A stretch of 51,661 bases of DNA from assembly GCA_024693715.1 (NCBI GenBank), contig JAILKS010000002.1:1-51661 (forward strand), given 5' to 3'. Position 1 is the stretch's first letter. Each line of letters starts with the position of its first letter. The position numbers were made by a program, and so were the translations under genes. This DNA comes from Treponema sp. GTDB taxonomy: Bacteria; Spirochaetota; Spirochaetia; Treponematales; Treponemataceae. This document shows positions 25,793 through 34,415 of this stretch, piece by piece. Below the pieces are notes generated by a model that worked only from the letters and a program-made list of their open reading frames with translations, had not been told where the DNA came from and ran no database searches.

Positions 25793-27052
25793 ATGAAGAA
25801 AATTTTATCAATTTTTTTAATTATGTTTACTTTATTTTCATGCACAAAGAAAAATGCAGATAACAAGGATGACATCACCCCTTCAGATTTATCTGCAAGT
25901 GAATTAAAAATAACAGATTATGTCTCTTTCAACAAAGATATCGCTGTAAAAGATACCGGAAAAAAGGAATTTAAAAATATAAGCGCAATTGAACTTGCAA
26001 AAGATATGAAATGCGGATGGAATCTTGGAAATACACTTGATGCAACAAACGGCGAAGGGCTCGAATCTGAAACTTCATGGGGAATGCCGACAACAACAAA
26101 GGCAATGATTGACGGACTTGCAAAAAGTAAAATCAAAACTCTCAGGGTTCCTGTTTCGTGGGCACGCCACATAATAGATGCTAATTATACGATAGATCCT
26201 AAATGGATGAGCCGCGTAAAACAGATTGTTGACTGGGCAATTTCAAATGATATGTATGTAATCTTAAACTGCCATCACGATAATAAATCTGCTTTAGAAC
26301 CTGTTCAGTATGGTGAAGGCTACTGTCCTACAACTGAAAGTTTTGAAGAATCAATGAAATTTCTTCAGAATGTCTGGGCACAGATTTCACTGGCGTTTAA
26401 CAACGGATATGATGAACACCTCATCTTCGAATTCTTGAATGAACCTCGTCTGCGTGATACTAAATGGGAATGGGCATTTGATCCATGGGATAAAAGCTGC
26501 AAGGATGCGAACAATTGTCTTACACAATTCAATCAGACTCTTCTTTATCTTGTAAGAAAAACAGGCGGAAACAACCAGAAACGAAAAATCCTCGTTACAG
26601 GACTTGCAGCATCACTAAACGCAATAATAGCCGATCAGTTTGTTATACCAAAGGATGATGAACCTGGAAAATTAATGATTTCCGTTCACATGTATTCACC
26701 GTACAGCTTTGCAATGGAAAATCCCGGAAAAATTGAGTTTACAGAACAGATGCAGCAGGAACTTTCGTACAGCTTCTCACGCCTTGAAAAAAAATTCGTC
26801 TCTAAAGGATATCCTGTGATAATAGATGAATACGGCGCTACAAACAAAAATAATCTTGCACAGCGCGTAAACTGGTTCAAATATTTTGTCAGTACAGCAA
26901 AAGAAAAGGGAATTATCTGCTGCTTATGGGACAATGGTATTTACAAGGTCACAAACAATGATTTCAGCGAACGCTATGGATATTATAACAGAAAGACACA
27001 AAAATGGTTTTTCCCTGAAATCCTCGATGCTATAATTGAGTCTGCTTATTAA
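25793..27052 (+). CDS. GH5 endoglucanase-type lipoprotein
   Basis: A 419-residue surface or periplasmic lipoprotein (lipobox LFSC, Cys17) with a short Asp/Ser-rich linker and a GH5 barrel. The opening MKCGWNLGNTLDA, then TLRVPVSWARHI, the NCHHDN motif, acid/base Glu217 in FLNEPR and nucleophile Glu346 in IIDEYGA are all present; the style is that of GH5 subfamily 4 enzymes, which cut cellulose, xyloglucan or mixed-linkage glucan. It would supply oligosaccharides to the intracellular GH1 and GH94 enzymes. I start at the ATG at 25793 because the lipoprotein signal begins there; an in-frame GTG at 25775 would overlap the -10 box. Confidence 0.93.
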   Translation: MKKILSIFLIMFTLFSCTKKNADNKDDITPSDLSASELKITDYVSFNKDIAVKDTGKKEFKNISAIELAKDMKCGWNLGNTLDATNGEGLESETSWGMPTTTKAMIDGLAKSKIKTLRVPVSWARHIIDANYTIDPKWMSRVKQIVDWAISNDMYVILNCHHDNKSALEPVQYGEGYCPTTESFEESMKFLQNVWAQISLAFNNGYDEHLIFEFLNEPRLRDTKWEWAFDPWDKSCKDANNCLTQFNQTLLYLVRKTGGNNQKRKILVTGLAASLNAIIADQFVIPKDDEPGKLMISVHMYSPYSFAMENPGKIEFTEQMQQELSYSFSRLEKKFVSKGYPVIIDEYGATNKNNLAQRVNWFKYFVSTAKEKGIICCLWDNGIYKVTNNDFSERYGYYNRKTQKWFFPEILDAIIESAY

Positions 27053-27077
27053 TATCGATTTTTTTTAAGATTCGATA

Positions 27078-27083
27078 TATAAT
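27078..27083 (+). promoter_or_regulatory. -10 box of adk
   Basis: TATAAT at 27078-27083, followed by AGGAG at 27101-27105 and the ATG at 27116. The -35 is poor. Here, unlike several neighbours, a leader with Shine-Dalgarno sequence is present. Confidence 0.45.
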
Positions 27084-27115
27084 TAATAAAATAATAATTC
27101 AGGAGTAAAGAAAAG

Positions 27116-27748
27116 ATGAATAATTATATTTTTTTGGGAGCACCAGGCGCTGGTAAAGGTTCCCTTGCAGTAAAAGTTGCAGAAGATTACAAAATTCCAC
27201 ACATCTCTACCGGAGATATTTTCCGTGCAAACATTAAGGCTCAGACTCCGCTTGGAGTAAAGGTAAAGGCCATTATAGATTCAGGTTCACTTGTAAGTGA
27301 TGATTTAACATTTGAACTTGTAAAAGACAGACTCTCTCAGGATGACTGTAAAAACGGTTTTATTCTTGACGGATTCCCACGAACAATCCCACAGGCAGAA
27401 ATGCTCGAAGGACTTGGAATTGAACTCAAATGCGTAAACTTTGAAATTTCAGAAGACATTGTTATTAAACGTTTGAGCACACGTCGTGTTTGTAAGGCAT
27501 GTGGAGCAAACTACAACACATTGTCTCTTCCACCAAAAGTTGAAGGCGTTTGCGACAAGTGTGGCGGCGAAATCTACCAGAGAGATGACGACAAGCCTGA
27601 ATCAATCAAACACAGAATGGAAGTTTACAAGGAACAGACAGCTCCTCTAATCGACTTCTACAGCAAAAAAGGCAACATGACAAATCTCGATGCCTCAATC
27701 GAAACACCAATCCTTCTCGGCGAATTCGAAAAGATTTTTGCAAAATAA
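27116..27748 (+). CDS. adk: Adenylate kinase (zinc LID type)
   Basis: Interconverts ATP plus AMP and two ADP. The 210-residue chain has the P-loop GAPGAGKG (8-15), the AMP-binding STGDIFRANI (31-40), the GFPRT motif (86-90) and a long LID domain. The LID carries four cysteines (C126, C129, C146, C149) in the zinc-binding pattern of Gram-positive and some spirochaete enzymes. The end of the gene uses more C-ending codons than its surroundings, as expected for a well-expressed gene. A strong terminator follows. Confidence 0.97.
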   Translation: MNNYIFLGAPGAGKGSLAVKVAEDYKIPHISTGDIFRANIKAQTPLGVKVKAIIDSGSLVSDDLTFELVKDRLSQDDCKNGFILDGFPRTIPQAEMLEGLGIELKCVNFEISEDIVIKRLSTRRVCKACGANYNTLSLPPKVEGVCDKCGGEIYQRDDDKPESIKHRMEVYKEQTAPLIDFYSKKGNMTNLDASIETPILLGEFEKIFAK

Positions 27749-27768
27749 GATTAAAAATTTAGAATATA

Positions 27769-27801
27769 AAAGGGCTATTCGTTTTGAATAGCCCTTTTTT
27801 T
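27769..27801 (+). terminator. Rho-independent terminator of adk
   Basis: Perfect 12-bp stem (27769-27780 with 27786-27797), 5-base loop GTTTT, and a T-run to 27801. It separates adk from the convergent argD; the opposite direction has only a short T-run. Confidence 0.93.
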
Positions 27802-27811
27802 CATAAGAAAT

Positions 27812-28981
27812 TTAGCAGAACTCTTCCAGAACTGACTTGAAAATATTCAAACCTTCTTCAATTTCTTTGTCAGAAATTGTCAGTGGAGGAAGGAATCTTA
27901 TTACATCGCTTCCGGCTGTTGTTACGCATAATCCTTTTTCAAGACATCTTAGCTTTATATCAAACACCTTGATTTTTGAATCAATCTGTGTACCAATCAT
28001 GAGACCTTTTCCACGAACATCTTTTACTATCGGGAGATTCCAGCCTGATATTTTTCCACGAATTACATCACCTGCATGATTTACCCTGTCCAAAAACAGC
28101 ATATTGCTTACCGTTTCTGCTACAACACATCCTGCTGCACAAGCAAGAGGGTTTCCTGCAAATGTAGACTGATGATCCCCTGCTACAAATACATCGGCTG
28201 CTTTGCCTCTGAACAAACAGGCTCCCATTGGAAGTCCACCGGCAATTCCTTTTGCTAAAGTTACGACCTCCGGTTTAAATCCAAGTGCATCGCTTGCAAG
28301 GAAAGTACCTGTTCTTCCTATACCAGTCTGAACTTCATCTGCCATTACAATTGCACCTGCATCTCTTGCGGCTTTTGCGGCTGCCTGTGCCCATTCACTG
28401 TCTATAAGATTAACACCGCCTTCTCCCTGTATACATTCTATAAATAAAGCGGCTGTTGTATCATCAAAGGCGTTCTTCAAGCCTTCATAATCATTTGGTT
28501 TTATTGTTTTAAATCCTTCCGGATAAGGTCCAAAGCATTCCGGATGAAAAACATCCTGACCGGTGGCAGTTAATGTTGCAAGTGTCCTTCCATGAAAAGA
28601 TTTTTCCAGTGTAACAATTGTTTTTCTTTTTGATCCTCCGTTCAACTGGCCATATTTTCTTGCGACCTTTATTGCAGCTTCATTTGCTTCTGCCCCGGAA
28701 TTACCAAAATATCCTTTTTCAAAGCCTGTAACGGCAAGAAGCTCATCCGCATATACAAGTCCGATATCTGAAAAATAATAGTTTGAAATATGAATCTGTC
28801 GTTTTGCCTGATCAGAAATGGCTTTTACCAGGGGTTTATAATTATGCCCCAGACAATTTACTCCAATACCGGCAATAAAATCTATATATTTTTTACCGTT
28901 TACGTCCCACATTGTTGAGCCTTTTGCTTTTACAAAAACAACATCAAAGCTTCCATAATTATTTACAATCTTTTTTTCCAT
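27812..28981 (-). CDS. argD: Acetylornithine aminotransferase (class III PLP)
   Basis: A 389-residue class III aminotransferase. Motifs in order: YIDFIAGIGVNCLGH, the cofactor loop GNSGAEANEAA, FHGRTLATLTATGQ, the PLP-nitrogen Asp in VMADEVQTGIGRTG, the Schiff-base Lys in LAKGIAGGLPMGA, and FAGNPLACAAG. The short length and TLTATGQ segment favour ArgD (N-acetylornithine to glutamate semialdehyde, arginine synthesis) over longer ornithine or GABA enzymes. No other arg gene is in the window. It has its own consensus-like promoter. Confidence 0.9.
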   Translation of the reverse strand: MEKKIVNNYGSFDVVFVKAKGSTMWDVNGKKYIDFIAGIGVNCLGHNYKPLVKAISDQAKRQIHISNYYFSDIGLVYADELLAVTGFEKGYFGNSGAEANEAAIKVARKYGQLNGGSKRKTIVTLEKSFHGRTLATLTATGQDVFHPECFGPYPEGFKTIKPNDYEGLKNAFDDTTAALFIECIQGEGGVNLIDSEWAQAAAKAARDAGAIVMADEVQTGIGRTGTFLASDALGFKPEVVTLAKGIAGGLPMGACLFRGKAADVFVAGDHQSTFAGNPLACAAGCVVAETVSNMLFLDRVNHAGDVIRGKISGWNLPIVKDVRGKGLMIGTQIDSKIKVFDIKLRCLEKGLCVTTAGSDVIRFLPPLTISDKEIEEGLNIFKSVLEEFC

Positions 28982-29010
28982 AATCAGTTCCCTAAAAATA
29001 AATTTGATTG

Positions 29011-29039
29011 ATTATCTCATTTTTGAGAGGTTATTGCAA
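29011..29039 (-). promoter_or_regulatory. Promoter of argD
   Basis: On the minus strand TTGCAA (29034-29039) and GATAAT (29011-29016) with a 17-base spacer, about 30 bases before the ATG. Confidence 0.6.
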
Positions 29040-29052
29040 TTAAAGTTATAGT

Positions 29053-31017
29053 TTAATCTGATTTCTTTGCATGTTTAATTTTCTTTTCTTTATAGAGCTC
29101 TTTATCTGCCTGCAGAAGAAGTTTCTGAAGATCATTATTCTTTTTGTTGTATTCGACAACACCGGCGCTGACAGTAACCTTAAATTTCAGTTTCTTTTTT
29201 GCCGCTATTGAATCACAATATTTTTGAATACGTTCCCTAAGGATAGAAACATTTTTCAAATCAAATCCTGGGACACATGCAACAAATTCATCTCCACTTA
29301 AACGAGCAACAATGTCTGCTTTGTGGAATGTCTTTTTAAGGGCATCTGAAAGAGTCTGAATCGCCTTATCACCATTTTTATGGCCGTAAGTATCATTAAT
29401 GCGTTTTAATCCATCCATATCAAAGAAGAATATTGCCCCGCAAACATCCGTATCATTTGTAAGATCAAGAAGACGCTGTGCATATTCCATAAAACCACGT
29501 CTGTTGAAAAGTTTTGTAAGCTCATCTGTTTTCGAAGCTACCTCAAGATTTGTGTTTGTTGCCTTTAAAAGCTTCTGCTGATTTTCCATATGAGAAAATT
29601 CATAAGCACGTACAAGGGAATTAATAATAATCTTTAAATAAATTTCATAAACAGTATATTTATCTGCAGGAATACGGCTTATTACATAACCATAATTCAT
29701 ATTATGAAGTGATAAAGGCAATATAAAATACTTTCTTTCTGTTATTGAATTCAACTCTACAGGAATGATTTTATCTGCAGGATTAAACAAAGAAGCCTTA
29801 TCAGGATAATAATTTTTTGCAAGTCCTTCAGCTTTATCATAAAGAAACAGGATTCTTGCTTTTTCCGGGATGACAAAATCTTCATTCGGGGCAAGCTCTA
29901 TTTTTTCATCATAAATACAGACAATCATATTTTCTATGTGAAGACGCTTACAGTTATTAACCCATATATTAAAATAATTATTGATATCACTTACAGACTC
30001 AAGAAGATTAAGCATATGATAGATTGATGCCATATCATTCAGGGCGCTTTCAAAAAGATTAAAAACAGTTCCGCGCTGTGATGCAATCGGATGGAAAATT
30101 CCATTCTGATCAAAATAAGAATTAGTCTTTTCCCTGCCTGCAATACAGCCACATGACTGCCTGTAAATAGGTTCAAGCTCAAGCATTATATTTTTTGATT
30201 CAACCTTCTTTCCACTGCAAATTTCATAAGCAACTCTAGCCGCTTCGTATGCACTCTGCTCAAGATGCTGATTTACGGTAGAAATAGTCGGACAATTTGA
30301 AAGTGCAATCTCTGAATCATCAAAGCCGACAACACAGACATCCTCCGGAACACGAATACCATTTGCTTCAAAAGCAGCAATGCAACCTCCTGCCATATAA
30401 TCATTGGCACAAAGAATAGCATCAAACGGAAGGTCTTCCTTTTTCTTAAAATTATTAAGAATATATCTATGACTTATCGCAGGAGTAAAATCTCCATCAA
30501 AGACCCATTCCGGATGAAATTCAAGATTATTCATCTTTAATGCATATTTAAAAGATTCAAGTCTTTCCACTGACTCAGGAGAATCTATAAGTGCAGCTGT
30601 AAAAAATGCAAGCTTTCCGCAATAATGTTTTTTTACAAGATGCTCTACAAGCTGACTATAAACTTTTCTTGTAGAAATGGATGTATAATAATTGTTTTTA
30701 AGCTTAAGAGGTGTCGCAATTGAAACTATAGGTTTATCTTCAAGAATCTTTAATTCTTTAACAAGCTCATCCTTTGAAATATAATTTAAAAAAGAATTTG
30801 CAACTACAATGATGGCATCAATCTGCTTAGATTTTAATAATTCAACAGAAGTCCAATATTGATAATCAAAACCAAACGTTGTTGCATGAGGTACACAAAC
30901 AGGAGTAATCAACAGATTTACATCTTTTTTATCTTTAAAAAAAGACGAAATACCGTCCATAATCGTAATATGATATTCAACCGTAAGATCGTAAATTAAT
31001 ACAACAATGTTCTTCAT
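29053..31017 (-). CDS. Sugar-sensor diguanylate cyclase (LacI-type ligand domain plus GGDEF)
   Basis: A 654-residue cytoplasmic protein. Residues 1-290 form a LacI/periplasmic-binding-type ligand domain without the DNA-binding headpiece (DAILCANDYMAGGCIAAFEANGIRVPEDVCVVGFDDSE is the most typical stretch). Residues about 300-480 look like a GAF-type or helical linker domain. The GGDEF domain starts at DELTKLFNRRGF (about 493) and has SGDEF at 574-578, a variant accepted by active cyclases. The inhibitory RxxD site is replaced by HKAD, so feedback by c-di-GMP is probably lost. It likely makes c-di-GMP in response to a sugar. No signal peptide, hence an intracellular ligand. Monocistronic; convergent to none, followed by argD on the same strand. 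Confidence 0.9.
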   Translation of the reverse strand: MKNIVVLIYDLTVEYHITIMDGISSFFKDKKDVNLLITPVCVPHATTFGFDYQYWTSVELLKSKQIDAIIVVANSFLNYISKDELVKELKILEDKPIVSIATPLKLKNNYYTSISTRKVYSQLVEHLVKKHYCGKLAFFTAALIDSPESVERLESFKYALKMNNLEFHPEWVFDGDFTPAISHRYILNNFKKKEDLPFDAILCANDYMAGGCIAAFEANGIRVPEDVCVVGFDDSEIALSNCPTISTVNQHLEQSAYEAARVAYEICSGKKVESKNIMLELEPIYRQSCGCIAGREKTNSYFDQNGIFHPIASQRGTVFNLFESALNDMASIYHMLNLLESVSDINNYFNIWVNNCKRLHIENMIVCIYDEKIELAPNEDFVIPEKARILFLYDKAEGLAKNYYPDKASLFNPADKIIPVELNSITERKYFILPLSLHNMNYGYVISRIPADKYTVYEIYLKIIINSLVRAYEFSHMENQQKLLKATNTNLEVASKTDELTKLFNRRGFMEYAQRLLDLTNDTDVCGAIFFFDMDGLKRINDTYGHKNGDKAIQTLSDALKKTFHKADIVARLSGDEFVACVPGFDLKNVSILRERIQKYCDSIAAKKKLKFKVTVSAGVVEYNKKNNDLQKLLLQADKELYKEKKIKHAKKSD

Positions 31018-31065
31018 ATCGTAACAATAAAATTATAATATAGTATAACTAATAATGCAAAATAA

Positions 31066-32970
31066 TTAACTTAAATTCATCCATTGCTCAGTAAGAGAAT
31101 CAATTGTTTCAGTTATTCTGTCAATTTCCTGCTGAACAGCCCTTGCTTTTTCTCCATTAGAATAAACTTCCGGCTCTGCCATTTTGTTACAAAGTTCTGC
31201 TTTTTTATTTTCGGCTTCTTCAAGCTGCTGTTCGATTTTAGCTATTTCCTTTTCTTTCTTACGTTTTTCGGCTTCTATTTTTTTCTGTTCTTCCCATGAA
31301 AGCTGTCCGTTTGACTTTTGAACATTATTATCTGCAGGATTTACTGCTTCAGAGGGATTTGCATCTGTCTGTTTATTAAGCTGCTCGACATAATAAGTAT
31401 AATCACCAGGGAAATATTTATAACTTCCATCTTCCAGATGAAGAACACAAGTCGCAAGCTGTTCGATAAAGCCCCTGTCATGACTTACAAATATTACTGT
31501 TCCACCAAAATCCTTCAGGGCACTCAAAAGGACATCCTTTGAATGAAGATCAAGGTGATTCGTAGGCTCATCAAGCACTAAAAGATTAACCGGACTCAAT
31601 AAAAGCTGAAGAAGTGCGATTCTGCTTTTTTCACCGCCCGATAAAACATCAAGCTGCTTATAAACATCATCGCCACGGAACAAAAATGCTCCCAGCATAT
31701 CACGAAGCTTTGGAATAAGCTCAAGAGGTGCAACGCTTTCAAGATATTCAAGAATTGTCATTGTTCCTTTTATTGTTTCTGCATTATCCTGACTGAAATA
31801 TCCGATTTTTACACCGCTGCCTGGAATTACTGTACCTTTAAAATCTTTATCTTCCTCTGCAACAATTCTTAACAAAGTTGATTTTCCAGCACCATTCTTT
31901 CCGGTTACAACAAGACGCTGTCCGTTTTCTACAGTAAGTTCAAGATTATTTAAAACATTTATTTTATTGTCATAAGTTTTACAGATTCCATTCATTCTTA
32001 AAACAAGATGTCCGCTGTGAGGAGCCGGTGGAAACTTAAAATGAATCTGCTTCAGGCTTTCAGGGATTTCTATCCTTACCATTTTATCAAGCTTTTTCTG
32101 ATATTCCTGAGCCTGCGCCGCTTTTGTTGCCTTATATCCGAATCGATTTATAAAATCTTCAAGTTTATTTATTTCCTGCTGCTGTTGTTCATATGCCGCA
32201 ATCAAAGTTTTTAATTCTACTTCCCTTACTTTCTCGTAATGACTGAAATTTCCAGGATATCGTTTTAATTCACCACCAAAAAGTTCATAAACTTCATTTA
32301 TTGTTACATCAAGAAAATATCTGTCATGACTTACAAGAAGAAAACCGCCTTTATAATTCTGAAGAAATTCCTCAAGCCATGTCCTTGCTTCAATATCAAG
32401 ATAATTCGTAGGTTCATCAAGTAAAAGAATATCAGGATTCTGCATAAGAACCTTTGCAAGAGCAATACGCATCTGCCATCCACCGGAAAATTCCTGCGTC
32501 TGACGCTCAAAATCACTTCGTTTAAAACCAAGACCAATGAGAACAGATTCTGCAACCGCAGCACGCCTGTGCCACATTGAATCATCGAGTTTCTGAATTA
32601 AATCTGACTGTTCTTCTAAAAGCGTTTGAGTTTTTTGAGCAGTTTTAAGCTGTTCCCCAATTTCATCTATCCTTCGTTGAATTTCATAACCAAACTCAAA
32701 AGCCTTATCTGCCTCTTCAAGCAGGGAACAGCCCTGATGTGTTAATCCTGACTGTGGAAGATATGCAATACGACAGTCCTTCTGAACTGCACGCTCACCG
32801 CTGTCCGGCTTTATCAAACCGGCAAGCACCTTGATTAAAGTAGATTTTCCCGCACCATTAGCACCAGTCAAAGCAAATTTTGAATGAGACTGAAGATTTA
32901 TTGTTACATTTTTAAGGATATCTCTATCACCAAATGCTAAAGAAACCTGGGAAAACTGAACGAATGCCAT
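31066..32970 (-). CDS. ABC-F family ATPase (Uup/YheS type)
   Basis: A 634-residue soluble ABC-F protein, distinct from the EttA at 21157. Two ATPase domains with Walker A GANGAGKST and GKNGAGKST, signatures FSGGWQMR and LSGGEKSR, and DEPTNYLD/DEPTNHLD. The linker between them (about 235-320) is long and charged, and a C-terminal coiled coil (about 560-630, runs of Glu and Lys) follows, as in Uup/YheS-like ribosome factors. Such proteins rescue or remodel ribosomes; antibiotic protection cannot be claimed. It starts one base after the stop of the SH3 lipoprotein gene and probably depends on coupled translation. Confidence 0.92.
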   Translation of the reverse strand: MAFVQFSQVSLAFGDRDILKNVTINLQSHSKFALTGANGAGKSTLIKVLAGLIKPDSGERAVQKDCRIAYLPQSGLTHQGCSLLEEADKAFEFGYEIQRRIDEIGEQLKTAQKTQTLLEEQSDLIQKLDDSMWHRRAAVAESVLIGLGFKRSDFERQTQEFSGGWQMRIALAKVLMQNPDILLLDEPTNYLDIEARTWLEEFLQNYKGGFLLVSHDRYFLDVTINEVYELFGGELKRYPGNFSHYEKVREVELKTLIAAYEQQQQEINKLEDFINRFGYKATKAAQAQEYQKKLDKMVRIEIPESLKQIHFKFPPAPHSGHLVLRMNGICKTYDNKINVLNNLELTVENGQRLVVTGKNGAGKSTLLRIVAEEDKDFKGTVIPGSGVKIGYFSQDNAETIKGTMTILEYLESVAPLELIPKLRDMLGAFLFRGDDVYKQLDVLSGGEKSRIALLQLLLSPVNLLVLDEPTNHLDLHSKDVLLSALKDFGGTVIFVSHDRGFIEQLATCVLHLEDGSYKYFPGDYTYYVEQLNKQTDANPSEAVNPADNNVQKSNGQLSWEEQKKIEAEKRKKEKEIAKIEQQLEEAENKKAELCNKMAEPEVYSNGEKARAVQQEIDRITETIDSLTEQWMNLS

Positions 32971-32971
32971 C

Positions 32972-34309
32972 TTATTGACTCTGGAAATAAAGAACCAAAG
33001 GACTATATCCTCTGTCTGTTATAAGTCCCTCTTCAAATTTAGCTGTAGTTGCATCTTCCAGAAGAAGTCCGCCGTCTTCAATCTTATAAAGGAAATTAAT
33101 TTCCTGATTAATTCCGTCAAAATTAAAGGTTAATACACCATCATAATCATTTACATATTTCTTGCTTACACCATAAATTATTGAAATACTTCCGCTGTTG
33201 CTTGAATTATCTGGAAGAACCTGTGGAACAAGCAGATCCAAATCTACCCATGTAAATTTATATCCAGACGTAAAATTCAGGTGACCATAATTTGAGCTTC
33301 CGTACGAAGGGCCTTTCTGAACAATTTTTCCATACTTCGCATATCTGTTGCTCTTTTCTTCCTTGATAATTTCTTCAACATCAATTTGTTCTTCTTCTGC
33401 AAAAGAAATGAACTTAAACTCAAGCGGCTTTCCTGATTTATCTGTATAGCGTACAACAATATAATCTTCCTTCTGATAAAGAACTATTACCGAAGTATCT
33501 GTAAGCTGATATTGATTTCTTCCAGATTTTGTATATCCGTTAAAATCCCAGCTTTCACGAACTGCTTTAGTATTAAACTCCTGATTTGCAGGATAACTGA
33601 GCATTACCTTTTCCTTTTCCTGATCTATTTTGAAAAGATAATCTGTTTTCATGATTGTAAGGTCAATACATTCTGATTCAATCATCGTACGGTAATTTTC
33701 AGGATACCAGGTCTTTGAATAAATATTATTCCATGCCTCGTCTTCTTTTACCTCTTCTACAATAACGTCAGAGCCATCGGTATTTCCTGCTTCATCCATC
33801 GTATAAACATTAAGGCTGTATGAAAAACACCAACCGACAGTTCCATCCTTTGTAAGAATCTTAAGCCAGTCACCTTCAAGAGTTTCCTTACCGTTCGTTA
33901 CAATCTGTCCTTCACCTTTTTGAAGAACTTTGATTATTTCTCCTTTTCTCAAACGATAAACCTGTTTTGCAATGTTATCTGTCGCCTGACGGCATGGAAG
34001 ACCATCTAATTTTGCAACAGCGTATACATTTTTATATTCACGTATGGATTTCAGATATTTTTTTGCCTTTCCTTTACTTGAAGGTTCTGAAATCTGCCAG
34101 AAGGGAACTTCAATTTTTTTTCCATCCGGTGCCCCGATAATATAAACTTTTTTGATGTACGATTTTACATAAACCGGCACTATATCACAATCTGAAAGAT
34201 TATGCTCCGGAACTGTCCATAAATTAACACTGTATCCAAGTTTTCCGCATGATGAAAACATAACAGCACAAAATAAAACTACTAATAATCTGCTTACTCT
34301 ATTTTTCAT
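32972..34309 (-). CDS. SH3-domain lipoprotein
   Basis: A 445-residue lipoprotein (lipobox FSSC, Cys21). Residues about 95-185 hold a bacterial SH3-like domain (LPCRQATDNIAKQVYRLRKGE, then GDWLKILTKDGTVGWCFSYSL), a fold that often binds cell-wall peptides. The rest (190-445) is strand-rich, with a GHLNFTSGYKFTWVDLDLLVP stretch, and unrecognised. The ATG at 34309 is preferred because GGAG precedes it and the lipoprotein signal begins there; an in-frame start 18 codons upstream would place extra hydrophobic residues before the signal. It is transcribed divergently from the receiver-domain gene and directly precedes an ABC-F gene. Confidence 0.85.
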   Translation of the reverse strand: MKNRVSRLLVVLFCAVMFSSCGKLGYSVNLWTVPEHNLSDCDIVPVYVKSYIKKVYIIGAPDGKKIEVPFWQISEPSSKGKAKKYLKSIREYKNVYAVAKLDGLPCRQATDNIAKQVYRLRKGEIIKVLQKGEGQIVTNGKETLEGDWLKILTKDGTVGWCFSYSLNVYTMDEAGNTDGSDVIVEEVKEDEAWNNIYSKTWYPENYRTMIESECIDLTIMKTDYLFKIDQEKEKVMLSYPANQEFNTKAVRESWDFNGYTKSGRNQYQLTDTSVIVLYQKEDYIVVRYTDKSGKPLEFKFISFAEEEQIDVEEIIKEEKSNRYAKYGKIVQKGPSYGSSNYGHLNFTSGYKFTWVDLDLLVPQVLPDNSSNSGSISIIYGVSKKYVNDYDGVLTFNFDGINQEINFLYKIEDGGLLLEDATTAKFEEGLITDRGYSPLVLYFQSQ

Positions 34310-34401
34310 AGGATTTACTCCATTCAATTCTAATAATATACCAAAAAGGATTAAAAAAGTCATTTAAACAAATGGGAATAGCAATTTTTATTATGATGTT
34401 G

Positions 34402-34407
34402 TATAAT
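34402..34407 (+). promoter_or_regulatory. -10 box close to the receiver-protein ATG
   Basis: TATAAT ends 8 bases before the ATG at 34416 with no Shine-Dalgarno sequence between. This predicts a leaderless or nearly leaderless transcript. Confidence 0.5.
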
Positions 34408-34415
34408 ATAGTACA

